This document shows positions 57,489 to 64,000 of a stretch of 64,000 bases of DNA, in pieces (position 1 is the stretch's first letter; each line of letters opens with the position of its first letter). The DNA is taken from contig SPDT01000001.1 of NCBI GenBank assembly GCA_008477525.1, forward strand, positions 1,550,001 through 1,614,000. Reading direction: 5' to 3'. Below the pieces are notes generated by a model, which saw only the letters and a list, made by a program, of their open reading frames with translations, did not search any database and had not been told where the DNA came from. The stretch comes from Hypomyces perniciosus. Lineage: Eukaryota; Ascomycota; Sordariomycetes; Hypocreales; Hypocreaceae. The position numbers were made by a program, and so were the translations under genes.

Positions 57489-58193
57489 TCATTGCAGCTC
57501 ATCCTCAACAATGCTCCCCATTTTGGATAGCTCCACATTGTCGGGTAGATATAACCTGTCCGTGGACAAACACAGGAAGCATACCCGTTTGCATGTAAGG
57601 AGATAGAGGTAGCCACCAAAATCGCCGCACTGTTCGCATTCAAGTGTGCATAATTTCTCATAGAGAGTATGACATGAAATCCACCTGCCAGTTCCTATTC
57701 GTAGGATGCCGTGGAGCGCATTCAGCGCATTCGTGGTGATAGCTTTGTATTGGGGGAGGCAGTCCACCAGCGCCATCCCCCGTCTGTTAACACATCGAAC
57801 ATCAGCAAGAGTACGCAAATCGAGTTGGCAAAGAATCGCCTCGAGAAGTTCCAGTGGAATGGTATCGAGCGCGCCAATGCTCGTCGTCGGCGGTCGGTGG
57901 CAGGTGGTGTTGGCATCGGATCGACAAGGGAACAGCGGCAGATTCTCGTCCAGCGTGTGGTCGTTGAGACGATAGACAGGATACGCGAGATCTCGAAATT
58001 TCACGGGAATCGGTGTGTCCTCCTCCATCATGAAGCTCTTGTACAGATGGCAATTGGCTATTTTTTCTGTACGGTTTTCGTGACGCGATCGAGCTATCAA
58101 AATGTCACTCATGATAAGATGAGGGAGTTGGGCTCTGTTGGAGAGAAGTTGGCATGTGACGTAATGGTGGTGAATGCTTAGCGCGGAGTTCAC
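57489..58193 (-). CDS. F-box protein, short form
   Basis: Single exon, 234 residues from the first Met; Met 28 (58,112) is an alternative start. An F-box lies about residues 107-155 (GALDTIPLELLEAILCQLDL, then RTLADVRCVNRRGMALVD). A Cys-rich segment follows (CEQCGDFGGYLYLLTCKRVC, then FLCLS), typical of a large fungal F-box family. F-box proteins bind Skp1 and choose targets for SCF ubiquitin ligases. Family members usually continue well beyond this block, while here a stop comes 22 residues after it, so the C-terminal target-binding part is missing. It may be truncated or have an unseen intron. Confidence 0.65.
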   Translation of the reverse strand: MNSALSIHHHYVTCQLLSNRAQLPHLIMSDILIARSRHENRTEKIANCHLYKSFMMEEDTPIPVKFRDLAYPVYRLNDHTLDENLPLFPCRSDANTTCHRPPTTSIGALDTIPLELLEAILCQLDLRTLADVRCVNRRGMALVDCLPQYKAITTNALNALHGILRIGTGRWISCHTLYEKLCTLECEQCGDFGGYLYLLTCKRVCFLCLSTDRLYLPDNVELSKMGSIVEDELQ

Positions 58194-60072
58194 TGTCTAA
58201 TACTCCGCCCTCCGCATTCGGACGCAAAAATCGAAGACATTGATCTCAAAACAAGGGTTAGGGTTAGTCTAGAGCTTCACGACGAGTTTTTCGCCACCTA
58301 TGATCATGTGGATCATATGCGCTTGCCTCGGGAAGGTGCTAGTACAAGGACCAAAAACAGATCCAGATCTGTGTGTGAACACTGCCTTTCATGTCTGTTT
58401 CTCTACTACCGATATCTTTGCATGCGTAGGCTGAATCAACATCAAGCCCATAATGTCAAAGCCAAACTGTTTGGAGGGAATCATTTCGGTGACTTGATCA
58501 TAAATGCTGTGGAGGAGGTTCGAGATCGATTTGATCAAGCTGGTCTTCATCATTATTCATAGCGAGGTGCCACTCACGGCACTTGGACATGTGCAGACAG
58601 GGAACCCCGGTTCATGCCCATCAACTAGGAATATTGTGCAAGGCCAATAAGAGGCAGCTTCATGGCCAAATGTGGAGCATTCGTATCCTCCGGAGAGTTT
58701 ACAAGGAATACGGATGTCTTTGCGGTGTGTGAAGACACTGGAGATTTTAGCCACATCCTTTGAATAATCTATGTTTCTTTAAAAAAATTAAAAATTAAAA
58801 ATTGAAAAAAATTATTAACAGGAGTGAATTTTGCTCGTCATTTAGAGTGCAGGATATTATGTATGTTTCTCTATCAAAACCTCCGTCAACCGCAGCCTGA
58901 CGCGTTTCTCGGTAGTTACGTGAATGCTGCACCGGCTTTAGTTCTCAATGCTAGCCGTTGTTTTACATGTTCGCACCCGCACTCGGGATCTTCCAGAACG
59001 GGCTCTGCCCGAGTCGTTGTATTTTTTTATTACTACGAAGTACCAACGAACAAAATTGCGTGGACTAGTGAAGCCACAAGTGTGACGGCCAAGACCGGTG
59101 CCCCGTATTATGATGCAAGGTGACAAGACAGGGCTTGGAAGTCGAAAACGCCCGTGGGACATGACTATCTGCCAGGAGACCTGAGTTTGCCTCTACTCGT
59201 ACTAGGACTGCGTACTACGGAGCATTCCGGATATGTACATACTCTCTACTCCGTACGAGTACGAGTACAGAGTACAGATCTGGCAATCTGATCTGGATAG
59301 TACTACAACCCACTGTACTACTACCTAGTACGGTCTAGGTGAGAGATAGCCCTACGAATCCAAGGAGAATTCAGTGTGCGCCATGGGTTCCTGAACCACA
59401 TCGGAGCGTGCCACCCAATAATTGATGTCTGTTGCGGGCGAAACCGATTGCTTATCTCCACCATCTATTCTCTCCTCACGCCTTTTAAGGAGAGAATGGC
59501 GCTAAGATGAGGGGAACCGAAGACGCAGAACACATTTAGTATACGGAGTAAAAGCAGGCTAAAGGACAAAAAACACCAAAGAGGCGAGATCGAGATCGAG
59601 CGAACTGGAGATGGGCAGCGGTAGTATGGAGTAGTAGTGAAAGGGGAGGGGTTAGAGCAATCAATCATTTCGGATCTCGGATCTCTGTGGGATGTGACAC
59701 TGTCTGTGGCACTCATTTGGGGGCGTAATTGTGATGCACTCCTTGCAGAGCCACAACTGGCTCAAGCACAGACTGACGCCCTATCAAAACAACTCCAAAT
59801 GATCAACCACGACAGGCATGAAGAATCACAAGCCGTTGCATCTCAACTGACACATTCATCTAGAAGTACGAGTGGCTTTATCCCAGATGGTACTTGTACT
59901 TACTCACTTGGCCGCACATTTAGCGCCCCACACAGGCCCACGTGCGGCTGGGCTGTGAGCCTTGACTTAGTCCCAGGCGGGTTTGGTTTTGATCTCCGCC
60001 AACTTCCACGAATGCCTTCAATACTACGGCTATCGCCATGTCTCGCTGCCACTGCTGAGCCATCACATCACC
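58194..60072. other. Intergenic and promoter region of the zinc-finger gene
   Basis: About 1.9 kb. Contains a short telomere-like GGGTTAGGGTTAG at 58,256-58,268, an A/T low-complexity run at 58,780-58,815, and a dense cluster of TACGGAGTA-type motifs at 59,200-59,335. No supported gene; short frames lack domains. Confidence 0.5.
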
Positions 60073-62801
60073 ATGAGCATCCAGATAGACACGCACAAGG
60101 CGCAGGCTCAGCCCGTTCAGGCCCTCGGCGATGTCAGCAAGCCGGGCCCGTCATCACAGCCGACGCAGTCGTCACCGCCAAAGCTGGCCTGCGACCAATG
60201 CAGACGGACCTTCAACCGCCCAAGCCATCTGGACAGACATCGCCGCACTCATCTGCCTCCGTCTCAGCGCAGTCTCATCGCATGCAACTATTGCGACAGG
60301 AACTTCTCGCGGAACGATGTGCTCCTTCGCCATCTGCGCGCCGCCCACGGTGTCCATGTCGACACCAGGGGCACCCAGCAAAAATCCTGCCATCGATGCG
60401 TCCGGCACAAGCTGAAGTGTGATCGCAGCATGCCGTGCAGCACTTGCAATTCGGCAAACACGGCGCAGTCCTGCTCTTATCCTGTTGACAAGCAACTGAG
60501 TGGCCACATGTTCACTTCCGTGCAGTCCCCGAACAACTACTTTGGTCCCTACTTTGATCCTGGGCCGCATTTTCACCAGGACGACTCCAAAGCAAGATCT
60601 CAGCAAGGGTATGTCTCGGGATCCATGGGGTTCGAGTGTTATGGCTTTGAACCTCCTCCACAGGCCAGGGAATTTGCGAGGATGGCTCAGCCCATCGACC
60701 CTTTGCTTTTTCACAATGACAACTACAGTCCTTTGTTTGATGAAGGGAGTACTCCCGGCACTGAGCATAGCAACAGCTTCATGTCTGAGGCCTTCGGCAC
60801 GTCTGTGCAGATGGATTTCAGAGGAGGCGGACTTAACTGGCTTGACTTGGACATCCCGAATATTGATCTGGTCATACCCGAGGACGTAGCCCTTGACAGC
60901 ACCATGGCCGCCCCCGGAGCGTCCTCATCCAGCGTGCCAGTGCCCCATCACGACATTTCATCTTACCCACCACCTCCTTATTCGAGACATATCGCTCTTC
61001 CATGGCCGTTTGAACAAGGCCAGGATGTCCGGCCTCCTCGCTTCCCCTTGCCCAAATTACAAGAGGTTCTCTCAAAAACTATCCGTTCACGATCTGATAG
61101 TCAACTGACGCCTACCGAAAGTTTATTTGAGCTACTTTCTGAACCCCACGTTCCATCCCCACATGATCTCGCGAATAGCAACCTCTCGTCCGGACTTAAT
61201 TTGCTGAAGCAACTCATTGACAGCTACTTCACTGACTTCCAGACCATTCAACCTATCATGCATATTCCCACCTGGAAAATGGACGACTGTCCAATGATGC
61301 TCCTTGCTCCTATGGCCTGTATTGGTGCAGTGTTGTCGCGGGATACCAACATGGTCGAACTCGCCGAGGCTATCAGCGAACTTTGCGCTTCAATGCTCAC
61401 ATGGCTGGTACGTATTCACTCTATCCCAGTTCAGCAGTTATGCAAGTGTACTGAGCGGCAATAGGGCCTCTCTGACAGCGCAAACTATTCCAACGTCTCG
61501 TATCTGGCGGCTCTTTGTCTCCACCAAATCTACTCACTCGGGTCTGGAAATAGACAACTCTACCAGAACGCCGATCGAACTCGTGGGGTGCTAATTGGTA
61601 GTCTGCGAGGCCTCGGCTTGCTCAGTTCCCGTCTGGACCTGCGATTAGGCACAAGTGAAACTAATGGGTCAGCCTCCAATGCGGCCTCTTTGCAATCCGA
61701 TTGGCTCACTTGGGCCACTCGCGAGAGAGAGAACCGGGTAGTTTGGGCATCATTCGAGTACGACTGTAGTCTTTGCACCCTGACCAGCCGTCGTGGTGCG
61801 GTAGACTTGAGCGAGCTCCCCCCGAGACTACCTTGTGCCGAGCCGTTATATGAGGCGTCTAATCCCCAAGCCTGGACTGCGCTCAAGTCTCGATTGCCCT
61901 TGGAGGCCCAGGGACCATACCTATCTGATGTCCTTAGAGCCGCGATGGCTCGAAGGCCTCTATCCGAGCACATTTCTTCCTGGAGCAAGCGATTATGTAC
62001 TCAAGTCATTGGGCGCCTCCTGTGGGATATAAAGCAACTTGAAACCCTCTCAACTCCCGAATACTTCGACCTGTCGTCGCTGTTCAAGGCCCATCAGCAG
62101 TCAAAAACGTCATTACTGCGTGGTCTGGACTGCGTTTTAGAGTCTATGGACCAGCCCTGCTCAACGTGTGACCTTGTCAGCTACAAGTATGTCAAGCACT
62201 GCCTTCGTGTTGAATCATCCCCTTCTTGGCTAACAGATATAGTATCTCTTCCCTGCTATGTCATTACTCACACATGTTTGCTTCGGACGACATTATGGAC
62301 ATAATTCTATACATTGTCCGGAACATTGTATCTCACGGACCTTCTTCCGATAAAAGCCTCGAGCTTGCGCGACACCGACTCACATCAGCCATGAAGTCCA
62401 ATCCAGTACAGGCAAGAAAGCTGCTTTGGCATGCTGGCCAAATAGTCGCAGTTGCTAATGAGTACCTCGTTTCTGCGCCGTGCGAGATCATGCGTTTGTT
62501 CATGGCGTACATCTTTATACTCGCATATGCGAAGTACTGCCCACAGGAAGATCAACCAGATGTGGTTGACCCGGTTCGACTCGATATTCCGGGTCGCCAA
62601 GTCGAATACAGAAAGGTCGTGACGGAATGGATTTTCCATGGTGGTCCTGCTCAAATCGGCTCAGCAGAGCGTGTCTACTTTCAGTGCTCAACAGCTGAAA
62701 TCACACGAGATGCGCAGAATATGTTTCAACGGCTACGGTCATGGGGGCTTGCTGAGAGGTTTGCAAAGATTTTGCAATATTTTGAGGAAAATGATGGATA
62801 A
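60073..62801 (+). CDS. C2H2 plus Zn2Cys6 transcription factor
   Basis: Three exons, 60073-61407, 61465-62186 and 62243-62801, giving 871 residues. Introns have GTACGT and GTATGT donors; the second has a CTAAC branch point. Two C2H2 fingers (CDQCRRTFNRPSHLDRHRRTH at about 40, then CNYCDRNF...HLRAAH at about 71-92) are followed by a Zn2Cys6 cluster with spacing C2C6C5C2C8C (CHRCVRHKLKCDRSMPCSTC, then C) near 106-134. A middle-homology fungal transcription-factor region lies in the C-terminal half (HQIYSLGSGNRQLYQNADR). Such dual-finger regulators are nuclear DNA-binding proteins; targets unknown. Met 60,073 was chosen over an upstream in-frame Met at 59,983 because the added residues look like leader. 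It lies head-to-head in tail region with the cyclase gene (convergent). Confidence 0.85.
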
Positions 62802-62863
62802 GAAGATTAACAAGTGCTTGGCATCATTCACTTCCCATCTTGTCTCATCATTCCCACTACTTC

Positions 62864-63958
62864 TCAGAAAATTGCAAGGCAATTTGGTGGGCTGCTCACG
62901 CCTCCAGGCATGTTCAAGGGAGCGCTTGTAACAAAAAACTCCCAACGGCCTAGCTCCTGACATAGGCAGCTCAGCTCTTCCAGATCAAAGAGCTCTCCAA
63001 CTGCAAGTCCCCACCCAGCAATGAGATACTCGTGCATGAAGACACCCGGCACTTCGCTCCCATCGTCCCTCTTATATGACTTGTACGGCGGATAAACTTC
63101 CAGGGAGACGGCATCACTCGCGACTGCAGCAAACCCCTCGTCCCATATCCATCGCAGCATCTCCTCCGTCCCTTCGATGCCAGCGTGCTGCGGACTTGGG
63201 TTTTGCGCGTAGGCTTGCTTATCCGCTGAGCTCATCTGTGTATCCCACTCTTTGGTCAGGCCCACTCTGACGAAGACAATGTCACCTCGCCGGAAACTGA
63301 CCCCTTGCTCTTGCGCAATTTGCTTAAGCACGCGGAGCGGGATGGCGTGATCGGATAGGGCTTTGTAGCTGATGGAGTTCTTCTCGGCGAAAGTCGCATA
63401 GTCCAGCAATACGCCTCTGCCGCAGATCCCCTCCTTTGCCCAGTGTTGGATGCCTAACCGATGGTTTGAGCGGTCCCATATCTCATTCCGCGTCATACCA
63501 CCATAAAATAGCCTTCTTGACGGATCGTCTTCGGTAGGGAACGGCGCAGAAAAGTGTCTCAGTCCGTCCCATTGGGAGGATTGTTGGGGGTTGAAGATGT
63601 ATATGTCATCATACCCCGCGCCGCCAAGAATGGGGGTGATGTGGTGCTGGACAGGAGCACGACTGAAGTTGGCAATGTCCAGCTTCGTCAGGCTCCAGTT
63701 CAGCGAGACACGGATGCCTGTCTTGATGCACGATCGAGCGGCCTCGGCGACGACTTCAGGGGTGAGAAGCACCAGGCGTCCCACGCCTTCCTCTCTGGAT
63801 CCAGGCTTGCCCGGCCATACTCGTCGCTTGTCGGGGAGGGAATCATAGGGTGTATGGTGAAGGGAAGACGAAGATCCATTTGTCTTATTGGCCGAGGTGG
63901 TTTGGGTGGCGCCCATGTCGTCCCCTCTGGCCGAGCGAGTGTTTCCAGAGTCCAACAT
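62864..63958 (-). CDS. Cyclase-family (kynurenine formamidase-like) hydrolase
   Basis: Single exon, 364 residues; Met 16 (MGATQTT) is an alternative start. Recognisable blocks: SSQWDGLRHFSAPF, WDRSNHRLGIQHWAKEGICG, RGVLLDYATFAEK, RRGDIVFVRVGLTKEW and HEYLIAGWGLAVGELFDLEE. This is the fungal cyclase/Cyclase_2 type, related to kynurenine formamidase and metal-dependent amide or lactone hydrolases. Here the HxGTHxD metal motif is replaced by the WDGLRHF form usual for the fungal group. The substrate cannot be told. Ends 63 bp from the stop of the convergent transcription factor gene. Confidence 0.8.
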   Translation of the reverse strand: MLDSGNTRSARGDDMGATQTTSANKTNGSSSSLHHTPYDSLPDKRRVWPGKPGSREEGVGRLVLLTPEVVAEAARSCIKTGIRVSLNWSLTKLDIANFSRAPVQHHITPILGGAGYDDIYIFNPQQSSQWDGLRHFSAPFPTEDDPSRRLFYGGMTRNEIWDRSNHRLGIQHWAKEGICGRGVLLDYATFAEKNSISYKALSDHAIPLRVLKQIAQEQGVSFRRGDIVFVRVGLTKEWDTQMSSADKQAYAQNPSPQHAGIEGTEEMLRWIWDEGFAAVASDAVSLEVYPPYKSYKRDDGSEVPGVFMHEYLIAGWGLAVGELFDLEELSCLCQELGRWEFFVTSAPLNMPGGVSSPPNCLAIF

Positions 63959-64000
63959 GATGATAACAGAGCAAAGCGGATAGATGAGCGAAGTCGTGGG

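Overview
The window is genomic DNA of a filamentous ascomycete, most likely a member of the Eurotiales (Aspergillus/Penicillium group). The grounds are short introns (about 50-65 nt where sized, one of 103 nt) with GTRNGT donors and CTAAC-type branch points, typical fungal families (CFEM, HET, F-box, Zn2Cys6, CorA-like, NRPS-like), and a scattered TACGGAGTA/TACTCCGTA motif. Assignment below family level is not possible from the sequence alone.

Two kinds of DNA alternate. Blocks at about 1-9,800 and 41,430-50,540 are extremely AT-rich and essentially free of open frames. They are retrotransposon graveyards with the look of repeat-induced point mutation (C-to-T/G-to-A change, CpA depletion, stop codons everywhere). 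Ty3/gypsy reverse transcriptase, RNase H, integrase and chromodomain remnants can still be read through the stops. Several better-preserved LTRs sit inside these blocks with clean or nearly clean target-site duplications, so an order of nested insertions can be read.

Between the blocks lie normal genes. 9.8-11.3 kb: an RGS-domain membrane protein (three exons). 14.7-24.4 kb: a small candidate secondary-metabolite locus with an NRPS-like A-T-R reductase, a GMC oxidoreductase convergent with it, and a cytochrome P450. A non-autonomous Mutator-like transposon with 133-bp terminal inverted repeats and a 9-bp target duplication sits between the last two, and itself carries a nested 172-bp solo LTR. 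24.6-30 kb: gene-poor, with a decayed metallophosphoesterase and a Ty3 LTR plus leader. 30.2-31.9 kb: two small secreted cysteine-rich proteins. 33.8-39.2 kb: a five-exon, 1,728-residue CorA-like protein. 39.7-41.0 kb: a secretory lipase.

Right of the second AT-rich block (50.5-64 kb) are a CFEM-plus-cysteine-rich secreted protein, a truncated HET gene, another small secreted protein, a frameshifted kinase-like gene, a short F-box protein, a C2H2/Zn2Cys6 transcription factor and a cyclase-family hydrolase. The mix of secreted cysteine-rich proteins, broken recognition-type genes (HET, F-box, kinase-like) and dead transposons is typical of a fast-evolving accessory compartment. The most promising functional unit is the three-enzyme locus at 14.7-24.4 kb. 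All domain calls come from reading motifs by eye; no database search was possible.
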